From: JBGOUV01 sp041477815
GTDB taxonomy: Bacteria; Acidobacteriota; Terriglobia; Bryobacterales; JACQDG01
Direction: 5' to 3'
Length of the DNA: 5,697 bases
Assembly (NCBI GenBank): GCA_041477815.1
Contig: JBGOUV010000427.1
Span: 1-5,697 of the forward strand
The notes under the pieces are model-generated. The model made no database searches and had not been told where the DNA came from. It saw nothing but the letters and a program-made list of their open reading frames with translations. Both the position numbers and the translations under genes were made by a program. Of the stretch, positions 1-5,389 are shown one piece after another; position 1 is the stretch's first letter, and each line of letters starts with the position of its first letter.

Positions 1-533
1 CCAGGTACGCGCTGCAGGCCTCGCATCCGGCGGTGGTGGAGACGGGGGCGCTGCTGGAGCACGGCTGGTCCTATACCGAGCTGGCGCGGTTTGCCGGGTT
101 GATGAACTCGGCCCCTTACTTTGTCTTGAACGACTCGGAGGAGCTGGCGGAGCTGGCGGCGTTGCTGCCCCAGACACCGGACAAGACCTTTCATCAGGAC
201 CGGCTGCACGGGTACGCCCGGCTGATCCGGGAATTCTATTGGGACAACCACGTAGGCAGATTTCTGAGGTCGGCGCTGCCCGCCTATCAGCAGGCAGCGA
301 AGAGGCCGCTGCCGGGCGAGGCGCCGGCGGAGGCTAAGTGGATGGTTTCTCTGCTGGCGCCGGTGGAGCGGATGGAGGCTCCGGGCTATCTGGTGGTGCG
401 GGGCTCCTCAGATATACTTCCATCGGCGGAGCTGGAGCGCGGATCTCCCCCCGCTCGAACCGTTCGTAAAGCGAGGACAGTAGCTCGTCCAAGACCTGCC
501 CCTTCTGGCGGTGGTCCGCAATCCAAAAACTGA
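1..533 (+). CDS. 3' part of a hypothetical protein (possibly DUF4932-like), tail overlapping the channel gene
   Basis: The reading frame enters from the left edge (first full codon at base 3) and stops with TGA at 531-533, so the true start lies outside the window. The visible 177 residues begin with RYALQASHPAVVETG and are mostly predicted helix, with HGWSYTELARF and a Trp/Phe/Tyr-rich stretch, LIREFYWDNHVGRFLR. No membrane segment or catalytic motif is visible. The pattern of a 'HPAV' helix, a 'gWSY' helix and then a long aromatic helix reminds me of the N-terminal half of DUF4932 proteins, whose second half normally has a metalloprotease-like HExxH. That half is absent here. Codon use is G/C-ending up to about base 404 (20 of 25 codons from 333 to 407, hand count), then falls to 16 of 41 across the last 41 codons, where the opposite strand is plainly coding. 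The last ~42 residues are therefore probably read-through into antisense sequence. That the frame is a gene is fairly sure; the family is a weak guess. Confidence 0.4.
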   Translation, partial: RYALQASHPAVVETGALLEHGWSYTELARFAGLMNSAPYFVLNDSEELAELAALLPQTPDKTFHQDRLHGYARLIREFYWDNHVGRFLRSALPAYQQAAKRPLPGEAPAEAKWMVSLLAPVERMEAPGYLVVRGSSDILPSAELERGSPPARTVRKARTVARPRPAPSGGGPQSKN

Positions 534-1428
534 ACTGCACCACCAGGGCGTGGCCGGCGAACTCGGCCAGGACAGCTCGAGGCGGAGGGTCCGGGAGGAC
601 GAGCGGATGGGCCTGGCAGAGGCCGGTGAGGATCTGCTTCACTTGCCGGAGGTCGTTTCCGTACGCCACGTTCAGGCGTTGACGAACACGGAGGCGGGGG
701 TCGGGGTAGGAGTGATTGATGATGCTGGACTTGGCCAGCTCGGCGTTGGGGATGATGTGGACGGTGTGATCGGAGGAGAGGATGCGGGTGGAGCGGAGGC
801 CGATCTCGATGACGTCGCCCGAGCGGCCGGTGAGCAGCTCCACGCGGTCGCCCAGGCGGAAGGGGCGATCGATCATGATGGTGAAGCCGGCGATCATGTT
901 GGCCAGGGTGTCCTGGGCGGCGAGAGCGCCGGCCAGCGAGGCGATGCCGGCCACGCCCAGCAGGGCGGTCAGCTTCACGTTGTAGTGGTCGAATACGATG
1001 GTAAGCGCGGTGAATAGCAGCAGGACCTGGGCCAGGCGGCGGAACAGGGGGACCAGCTCGGTGTCGACCTTGCTGCCGGTTTGGGGGGCCACGCGGCTGA
1101 GGTACCAGTCGGAGAATCCTCGGACGAAGGCGTAGGCGACCCAGGTGGCGGCGCCCACCGTGAACAGGTAGGTTGCGGACCGGAGGTAGCGGGTGACGAC
1201 GAGCCCGCGGATCTGGGGGAGCTCGGCCAGCTCGGCGAAGATAAGCTGGGCGCCGGCGGCCAGGACCAGCAGGAAGACCGGAGTGGCCGTGCTTTCGGCC
1301 ACCCACCGTCCGAGGAGGGCGGGGGCGCGACGGCGGACCAGAAGACGGCTCCAGAGCAGGCGGACGGCTACGGCCGCGGCCACCAGAACGAGCAGGGCGA
1401 GGAGGGAGGCGAGAGGGGAGGCGGCCAT
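334..1428 (-). CDS. MscS-family small-conductance mechanosensitive channel (compact form)
   Basis: 364 residues. A tension-gated inner-membrane channel that would release ions and small solutes on hypo-osmotic shock and is expected to be a heptamer. Hydrophobic segments lie at about 5-24, 49-70, 84-104 and 133-147. The pore-lining helix and its continuation (about 153-187) contain LLGVAGIASLAGALAAQ followed by NMIAGFTIMIDRPF, matching the E. coli MscS TM3 layout of a Gly/Ala-packed helix ending in RPF. The beta domain follows (LGDRVELLTGRSGDVIEIG, then HIIPNAEL and INHS, about 192-240), and the C-terminal alpha/beta domain (about 250-341) ends at MEVYLR, equivalent to the usual family end. 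The 23-residue Pro/Ala tail beyond it has only 10 of 23 codons ending in G or C and lies antisense to the rightward gene, so it may be acquired sequence. ATG at 1428 was chosen because the first membrane helix follows at once. A TTG at 1485 would add 19 residues inside an extragenic repeat. It lies 247 bp downstream of a second MscS gene on the same strand. The family call is firm; ion selectivity is unknown. Confidence 0.93.
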   Translation of the reverse strand: MAASPLASLLALLVLVAAAVAVRLLWSRLLVRRRAPALLGRWVAESTATPVFLLVLAAGAQLIFAELAELPQIRGLVVTRYLRSATYLFTVGAATWVAYAFVRGFSDWYLSRVAPQTGSKVDTELVPLFRRLAQVLLLFTALTIVFDHYNVKLTALLGVAGIASLAGALAAQDTLANMIAGFTIMIDRPFRLGDRVELLTGRSGDVIEIGLRSTRILSSDHTVHIIPNAELAKSSIINHSYPDPRLRVRQRLNVAYGNDLRQVKQILTGLCQAHPLVLPDPPPRAVLAEFAGHALVVQFSFWIADHRQKGQVLDELLSSLYERFERGEIRAPAPPMEVYLRSPAPPDSPEPPSAPPAPAEKPST

Positions 1429-1436
1429 TGGAGGCC

Positions 1437-1442
1437 ATGGTA
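1437..1442 (-). promoter_or_regulatory. Possible -10 box (TACCAT) for the compact MscS gene
   Basis: On the minus strand TACCAT ends 8 nt before the ATG at 1428 and no Shine-Dalgarno sequence lies in between (GGCCTCCA). This resembles the TATCAT boxes upstream of the other two gene starts in the window, but the hexamer is weaker and no -35 box is recognisable, so it is a tentative call. Confidence 0.3.
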
Positions 1443-1456
1443 GCACCGCGCCGCGG

Positions 1457-1499
1457 CCGTGAGGGAGCGGATGGCGCTGCAACAACCCCTCCCTGACGG
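1457..1499. repeat. Paired inverted repeat, extragenic-palindrome-like
   Basis: CCGTGAGGGAG at 1457-1467 is matched in inverted orientation by CTCCCTGACGG at 1489-1499 (10 of 11 positions), with a 21-nt spacer, so the region could fold into a hairpin or be a pair of oppositely oriented short repeats. The left unit extends to CCGCGGCCGTGAGGGAGCGG (1451-1470), close to a GCCGCGACCGT(A/G)AGGGAGCGG unit I recall as abundant between genes of Solibacter-like and some planctomycete genomes. That recollection could not be tested here. The element fills the gap between the two MscS genes. Confidence 0.6.
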
Positions 1500-1503
1500 G
1501 TGG

Positions 1504-1519
1504 CGCGCCGGCCGGCGCG
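1504..1519. repeat. 16-bp perfect palindrome CGCGCCGGCCGGCGCG
   Basis: Every base of CGCGCCGGCCGGCGCG matches its own reverse complement, and it begins 4 bases after the right arm of the neighbouring inverted repeat. It may be part of the same extragenic element or an operator-like dyad site. An all-G/C 16-mer palindrome is less striking in a G+C-rich genome than it would be elsewhere. Confidence 0.6.
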
Positions 1520-1644
1520 TGACGGCGGTCTCCCAGGAGCCTCGCAGTGCGGGGGACTCTCGCCCTCCATGATTATTGCTTTCCTCGTGCATTCGTTGAC
1601 GGCGAAAATGGGACGTGGACCGGCAAGCGAGGTTGCCTGGAGTC

Positions 1645-1666
1645 CCCGGCGACCGTACCCGCCGGG
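1645..1666 (-). terminator. G+C hairpin just downstream of the larger MscS gene (no U-tract)
   Basis: Read on the minus strand, CCCGGCG, an 8-nt loop and CGCCGGG form a perfect 7-bp stem starting about 10 nt after the TGA at 1676-1678. The position fits a transcript 3' end or a stabilising 3' hairpin. However, the bases after the stem (GGACTCC) contain no run of T, so it is not a textbook intrinsic terminator and transcription may continue into the next MscS gene. Confidence 0.35.
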
Positions 1667-1675
1667 TGAGCTTCT

Positions 1676-3346
1676 TCATTCAGGCGGGGAAAGCGCCGGA
1701 GCCTCTGGCGGTGGTTTGGGGGCGACCGTTGCGGCGGAGGGTGTTCCATGGGGACTTGGAACGCTTCCGGTCGAATAGTTAATGCTGGCCTGAGTGGGCA
1801 ACGCCAAAGCCGCTCCCGCGGCGGCGACGGCGTCCAGGAGCCCCAGCAGCAGATCCTGCTGGATCTGGAGGTATTCATCGCCGCTTTGGGTCAAGATGTA
1901 GACGAACACTTCTATATCTAAGGAGTAGGTTCCGACCCCGATGAAGCGGACAGGGAGAGCGCCCTCCTGGACCTTGGGATGTTCCGTTACGATCCGCGTG
2001 ATGGACGCCAGGACCGTGCGGACTTGATCCGGAGTGGCATCGCGCTGGAGATTCAGCGTCAAGTGGAACAGCATCTTGTCCCGCTGGGAGAAATTCTCCA
2101 GCGTCATCGCGGAGAACTCGGCGTTGGGGACCGTGATCAGGGTGCGGTCCAGGGTGCGGATGCGGGTGGAACGCAAGCCGATATCCTCGACGGTCCCGAC
2201 GCGGTCCCCAAAGCGGCAGACATCTCCCACGAACACCGGCCTGTCGCTGATGACGGCTACGCCGCCGAAGAGGTTTTCGATCGTCTTTTGCGCCGCCAGC
2301 GCCACGGCCAGGCCTCCGACACCGAGGCCGGCCAGGATGGTCGTAGTGCTGTATCCCCAGTCGCTAAGGACCGCCGCGGCCGCCAGGAAAGAGATTGTGA
2401 TCTTCATGATCCGCGAGGCTAAGGGCAGCACAGAATAGGAGATTCGATGCTTGGATCCGAGCGTCGCGCCCAGATGGCCCACCGCGAGGTCTATGATCCG
2501 GGCGCAGAGCCACGCCACGCCAAAGAAGAGCAGCAACGTGACCGCATGGTTCACATAAAGGCTCACCCGCTCCGAGGGGCCGACCCCATTCATCCCCACC
2601 CGAAGCCCGGCTGCGGTAAGGAGCAGCCGCAGTGGTCCGCCAAGAGTAGCGAAGACTCCGCGGTCCGCGCGGGGGCTCAGGCGGCGCAGAACAAGCTCGG
2701 TCATGAAGAGTGCAAAGGAGGCAAGCAGCCCGGAAAGGGCGGCCAGGGCGGCCGCGAGTAAGACTATGGCGATCCAGCGCCACAACGCCGTATCGACCAG
2801 TTTCACTCTCACCAACGCCTGAGGAAGGTGCTTCTCAATGGGGGACTCGCTGGTGATCTGTGCGATCTGCGGTACGAGCGCGACGCTGTCGGCAGAAAAG
2901 ACCCAGACCGACAGACCGGAGCGCCAGGTAACACGCTCCAGTTGCAGATCCAGGTACCGGCCATTCGCGTTGAAGAAGTCGACATGCTCGCGGTTCGCAG
3001 GAAGTCCATCCTCCCGGTCGCCCTCCGGATCGCGGCTGAGAGCGGCGGCGTCGAACTGCACGTCGCGATCCAGGATCTGCACGAGTTGGCGGGCCAGAGC
3101 GGGACCGCTTTTCAGCCGCTGCTCGGGGGGCAGCTTCTGCAGATCCAGATATCGCCACGCACGGTCAAAGTTTCCGGACCGGGCTGTTTCGAGGAAAGAG
3201 AGAACGGTGCTTTGTGGAGATTCCCGATTCAGATGATCCTGGGATCTCGGCCGGGCCGGCGTGGTTTGGGCCCCTGCAGCCAGAATGCACCCGAGTGCCA
3301 AGAGCACTCCGTGGAAAATCTTCCCAGGGATGCCGCCTAGAGGCAT
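1676..3346 (-). CDS. MscS-family channel with signal peptide and extracytoplasmic N-terminal domain
   Basis: 556 residues. Residues 1-26 form a signal peptide: Lys9, a hydrophobic core VLLALGCILAAG and a likely cleavage after AGA. Residues about 30-185 form a soluble domain expected outside the inner membrane. It opens with SPQSTVLSFLETARSGNFDR and AWRYLDL, a pattern I associate with N-terminal domains of other large MscS homologues; it may sense envelope state. Membrane segments follow at about 189-216, 262-285 and 312-329. The pore helix region (about 334-368) reads ILAGLGVGGLAVALAAQKT then ENLFGGVAVISDRP, a canonical MscS pore signature. The beta domain (about 370-420) has VGDVCRFGDRVGTVEDIGLR, TVPNAEF and ENFS; the C-terminal alpha/beta domain runs to about 525, then a Pro/Ala-rich tail. 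ATG 3346 was chosen because the signal peptide begins there. The frame stays open for 87 codons upstream, but those residues look like translated spacer. GGGGAG lies 12 nt upstream, too far for a good ribosome site. Confidence 0.9.
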   Translation of the reverse strand: MPLGGIPGKIFHGVLLALGCILAAGAQTTPARPRSQDHLNRESPQSTVLSFLETARSGNFDRAWRYLDLQKLPPEQRLKSGPALARQLVQILDRDVQFDAAALSRDPEGDREDGLPANREHVDFFNANGRYLDLQLERVTWRSGLSVWVFSADSVALVPQIAQITSESPIEKHLPQALVRVKLVDTALWRWIAIVLLAAALAALSGLLASFALFMTELVLRRLSPRADRGVFATLGGPLRLLLTAAGLRVGMNGVGPSERVSLYVNHAVTLLLFFGVAWLCARIIDLAVGHLGATLGSKHRISYSVLPLASRIMKITISFLAAAAVLSDWGYSTTTILAGLGVGGLAVALAAQKTIENLFGGVAVISDRPVFVGDVCRFGDRVGTVEDIGLRSTRIRTLDRTLITVPNAEFSAMTLENFSQRDKMLFHLTLNLQRDATPDQVRTVLASITRIVTEHPKVQEGALPVRFIGVGTYSLDIEVFVYILTQSGDEYLQIQQDLLLGLLDAVAAAGAALALPTQASINYSTGSVPSPHGTPSAATVAPKPPPEAPALSPPE

Positions 3347-3352
3347 AATCTT

Positions 3353-3358
3353 ATGATA
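3353..3358 (-). promoter_or_regulatory. -10-like TATCAT, 6 nt before the larger MscS start codon
   Basis: On the minus strand the order is GGGGAG, TATCAT, AAGATT, then ATG at 3346. TATCAT matches the TANNNT -10 consensus and occupies -12 to -7 relative to the start codon, where a -10 box sits if transcription starts at the ATG. The only purine-rich Shine-Dalgarno candidate lies upstream of the box, which is consistent with a leaderless message. No convincing -35 hexamer is seen. The mirrored copy at the divergent aroC start strengthens the call. Confidence 0.55.
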
Positions 3359-3686
3359 CTCCCCGAAAACTGGACCACCGAATAGGTTAGGATCTCCAAC
3401 CTGCCGGCTAGCAGCGGCGCCGCACGCCTTCGCAGCCAGGCCGCCGTTGCAGCGTTCTCGCAGGAGCGGGCCATTTCTCAGAACGCCGTATCTGGACGAC
3501 CGCCCCGGAGCAAGATCTGCACAGTTGGTAGAAACAAGGCGACCGCGCAGGTCTGTGACCGCGGCTCGGACTGGACGCACCCCGGTGGCGCCTGGAGCAT
3601 TCTCCAATCCGGAAATGAGCCCGAAACCGGCCTTGGATTCTGATGCGAGATGAGCCTGGAAACGGGGTCCGGTGGCGCCGGTGGGG
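3359..3686. other. Divergent intergenic spacer without a recognisable gene
   Basis: About 330 bases between the two start-site motifs, longer than two simple promoters need. I see no ORF with protein-like composition, no tRNA or rRNA sequence and no clear terminator. The frame on the minus strand is open from 3347 to 3607 but its residues lack any domain pattern. An 11-nt direct repeat, CCGGTGGCGCC, occurs at 3582-3592 and 3669-3679, the second copy just upstream of the aroC start motif. The outermost bases of the spacer are similar in inverted orientation (AATCT...TGATAC...CCC at each end), best explained by the two similar start-site motifs. Confidence 0.5.
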
Positions 3687-3692
3687 TATCAT
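3687..3692 (+). promoter_or_regulatory. -10-like TATCAT, 6 nt before the aroC start codon
   Basis: The order is GTGGGG, TATCAT, TAGAGA, then TTG at 3699. The hexamer and its 6-nt distance to the start codon are identical to the arrangement at the divergent MscS gene. An in-frame TAG at 3693-3695 means aroC translation cannot begin further upstream, so the spacing is fixed. Either transcription begins at or next to the start codon, or the weak AGAGA purine run just before TTG acts as a very close ribosome site. No -35 box is evident. Confidence 0.55.
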
Positions 3693-3698
3693 TAGAGA

Positions 3699-4871
3699 TT
3701 GCTCCGCTTTGAAACCGCAGGAGAATCCCATGGAGAGTGCCTGGTCGCCACGGTGACGGGGTTGCCGGCCGGGGTACCGGTGTCGCTCGCCTACGTCAAC
3801 CGGCAGTTGTGGCGGCGGCAGCAGGGGTACGGGCGCGGCGGGCGGATGAAGATCGAAACAGATCGGGTGGAGATTGTTTCGGGCGTGCGGCACGGCAAGA
3901 CCATAGGCTCGCCGGTCGCGCTGATTCTTCGCAATCGGGATTGGCAGAATTGGTCCGAAGCGCTGCCGGTCGAGGACTTCGAGGGCAGCGCCGCGAAGGC
4001 CAAGCCGGTGTGGCGGCCGCGTCCGGGGCATGCGGACCTGGCGGGATGTCTCAAGTACAACCTGCCGGAAGCTCGCTACATACTGGAGCGGGCCAGTGCG
4101 CGGGAGACGGCGGCGCGGGTGGCGGCGGGGGCGATGGCCAAGCTGTTGTTGGGGGAGTTTGGCATCCAGGTGCGGAGCCATGTCATCGCTACGGGGAGCG
4201 TTTGGCTGGAGCGGGATGCTGCCTGGGAGGAGCTGCTGGCCCTGGAGGCTAAAGAAGAGGTCCTGTTGAGCTGCGTCGATTCCGAGGCCGAACAGCGGAT
4301 GAAAGGATTGGTCGACGAGGCGCTGCGGACGGGGGATACGATCGGCGGAGTCTTTGAAGTGGTGGCGCGGGGCGTGCCGCCGGGCCTGGGATCGTGCACC
4401 ACCTGGGATTCCCGGCTCGATGCGCGGCTGGCGCAGGCGATCGTCTCGATGCAGGCGGTGAAGGCGGCGGAGATCGGGCGGGGGATGGAGAACGCGGTGA
4501 GCTTCGGGTCGAAGGTGCAGGATCCGATCGGGTACAGCCGGGAGGAGCGGAGGTTCACACGGCCGTCGAACCGGGCGGGGGGCCTGGAGGGCGGCATGAC
4601 CAACGGCGAGGACGTGGTGGTGCGGGGATATCTGAAACCGATCTCGACGCTGCGGAAGCCGCTGGCGTCGGTGGATCTGAGGACCCGCGAGACGTCGCTC
4701 GCGGCCTACGAGCGCTCGGATGTGTGCGTGCTGCCGGCGGCGGCGGTGATCGGCGAGGCTATGGTAGCCTTGACGCTCGCCGCGGCGATGGTGGAGAAGT
4801 TCGGCGGAGATTCGCTCCCCGAGATGCAGAGGAATTTCGCCGGCTACAAGGAACAGGTGAAGAATTACTAA
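3699..4871 (+). CDS. aroC: Chorismate synthase
   Basis: 390 residues, the length of the Bacillus-like form of the enzyme. It converts 5-enolpyruvylshikimate-3-phosphate to chorismate, with loss of phosphate, using reduced FMN. This is the last shikimate step, feeding aromatic amino acids and folate, in the cytoplasm. The three family signatures are present: GESHGECLVATVTGLPAGVP at residues 8-27 with catalytic His11, ERASARETAARVAAGAM at 130-146, and RSDVCVLPAAAVIGEAM at 339-355 with the conserved Asp341. RRQQGYGRGGRMKIE (39-53), SGVRHGKTIGSP (61-72) and NRAGGLEGGMTNG (291-303) are further core motifs that bind FMN and substrate phosphate. TTG at 3699 is the only sensible start: a TAG lies two codons upstream and no ATG or GTG precedes the GESHG motif. 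It begins a rightward operon whose next gene, def, shares its stop codon's last base. The call is near certain. Confidence 0.98.
   Translation: MLRFETAGESHGECLVATVTGLPAGVPVSLAYVNRQLWRRQQGYGRGGRMKIETDRVEIVSGVRHGKTIGSPVALILRNRDWQNWSEALPVEDFEGSAAKAKPVWRPRPGHADLAGCLKYNLPEARYILERASARETAARVAAGAMAKLLLGEFGIQVRSHVIATGSVWLERDAAWEELLALEAKEEVLLSCVDSEAEQRMKGLVDEALRTGDTIGGVFEVVARGVPPGLGSCTTWDSRLDARLAQAIVSMQAVKAAEIGRGMENAVSFGSKVQDPIGYSREERRFTRPSNRAGGLEGGMTNGEDVVVRGYLKPISTLRKPLASVDLRTRETSLAAYERSDVCVLPAAAVIGEAMVALTLAAAMVEKFGGDSLPEMQRNFAGYKEQVKNY
4855..4860 (+). promoter_or_regulatory. Ribosome binding site for def (AGGTGA)
   Basis: AGGTGA lies inside the last codons of aroC, 10 nt before the ATG at 4871. It is a moderate match to the Shine-Dalgarno consensus at an acceptable distance. 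It supports starting def at 4871, not at one of the earlier in-frame starts inside aroC, and suits translational coupling across the TAATG junction. Confidence 0.6.
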
Positions 4872-5386
4872 TGGTCTACAAGATCGTGAAGTATGGCGAC
4901 CCCGTGCTGGAGACTCCGGCCGATTCCATCACCGCGTTCGACACGCCGGAGCTGCACGAGCTGATTGCCGACATGTTCGAGTCGATGTACGCGGCCAAGG
5001 GAGTGGGCCTCGCCGCGCCGCAGATCGGGGTGTCCAAGCGCATCGCCGTCATTGATTGCTCGATTGGGGAGAATGAGAACGAGAAGCTGGTCCTGATCAA
5101 TCCGGAGATCCTCCGGGTGGAGGGACGGCAGGTGGGCGAAGAAGGATGCCTGAGCCTTCCGGGGTTTCGCGAGAACGTGCGGCGGGCGAACCGGGTCACC
5201 GTGCGGGCGCAGGACGTGAGCGGCAAGACCTTTGAGATGACCGGCGAGGAGCTGCTGGCGCGGGCTTTCCTGCACGAGACAGATCATCTCTACGGGAAGC
5301 TGTATATCAGCCACGTCAGCCCGCTGAAGCGGGATCTGATCAAGCGGAAGATCCGGAAGATGGCCAAGCAGGGGGAGTGGGGGTAG
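4871..5386 (+). CDS. def: Peptide deformylase
   Basis: 171 residues, normal for the family. A cytoplasmic metalloenzyme (Fe2+ in vivo in most bacteria) that removes the N-formyl group from new polypeptides at the ribosome. All three active-site motifs are present: GVGLAAPQ at residues 44-51, EGCLS at 91-95 with metal-ligand Cys93, and HETDH at 135-139 with ligands His135 and His139 and catalytic Glu136. The residue before the HExxH is Leu, where Gln is usual, and Thr fills a position that is often Ile; the metal ligands themselves are intact. The C-terminal end is basic and helical (LKRDLIKRKIRKMAKQ), as expected of the helix by which deformylases can dock near the ribosomal exit tunnel. ATG 4871 overlaps the aroC stop by one base (TAATG), and the open frame upstream to 4394 lies inside aroC, so it is not part of this gene. 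The def-fmt order is the common bacterial pairing. Confidence 0.97.
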   Translation: MVYKIVKYGDPVLETPADSITAFDTPELHELIADMFESMYAAKGVGLAAPQIGVSKRIAVIDCSIGENENEKLVLINPEILRVEGRQVGEEGCLSLPGFRENVRRANRVTVRAQDVSGKTFEMTGEELLARAFLHETDHLYGKLYISHVSPLKRDLIKRKIRKMAKQGEWG

Positions 5387-5389
5387 GGT

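Noticed and set aside
511..1017. A 168-codon plus-strand frame antisense to the compact MscS gene
   Set aside because: It is Gly/Val/Asp/Glu-rich low-complexity translation with no motif; the opposite strand encodes the conserved channel core.
1485..1485. TTG at 1485 as the start of the compact MscS gene, preceded by AGGGAGGGG
   Set aside because: The purine run abuts the codon and is the arm of the extragenic repeat, and the added residues have no channel-like character. ATG 1428 directly precedes the first hydrophobic helix.
386..1570. A long open frame on the minus strand in another phase across the compact MscS gene
   Set aside because: Its translation is Arg/Pro/Gly-rich with no domain pattern, while the overlapping frame is an unmistakable MscS channel. 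It is a shadow typical of high-G+C DNA.
3362..3389. A stretch around AAAACTGGACCACCGAATAG that resembles insertion-sequence ends seen elsewhere
   Set aside because: No transposase remnant, partner end or target-site duplication is visible, so there is no support beyond a vague resemblance.
3347..3607. An 87-residue N-terminal extension of the larger MscS protein
   Set aside because: The frame is open but has no domain pattern, and a proper signal peptide starts at the ATG at 3346, which would be buried if the extension were translated.
3447..3653. A 68-codon plus-strand frame in the divergent spacer
   Set aside because: It is Arg/Pro-rich with no ribosome site and no recognisable family; nothing supports it as a gene.
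4394..4870. An N-terminal extension of peptide deformylase lying within aroC
   Set aside because: The residues are Gly/Arg-rich out-of-phase aroC sequence. Deformylases start near MVYKIVKYGDPVLE, and the ATG at 4871 has a ribosome site.
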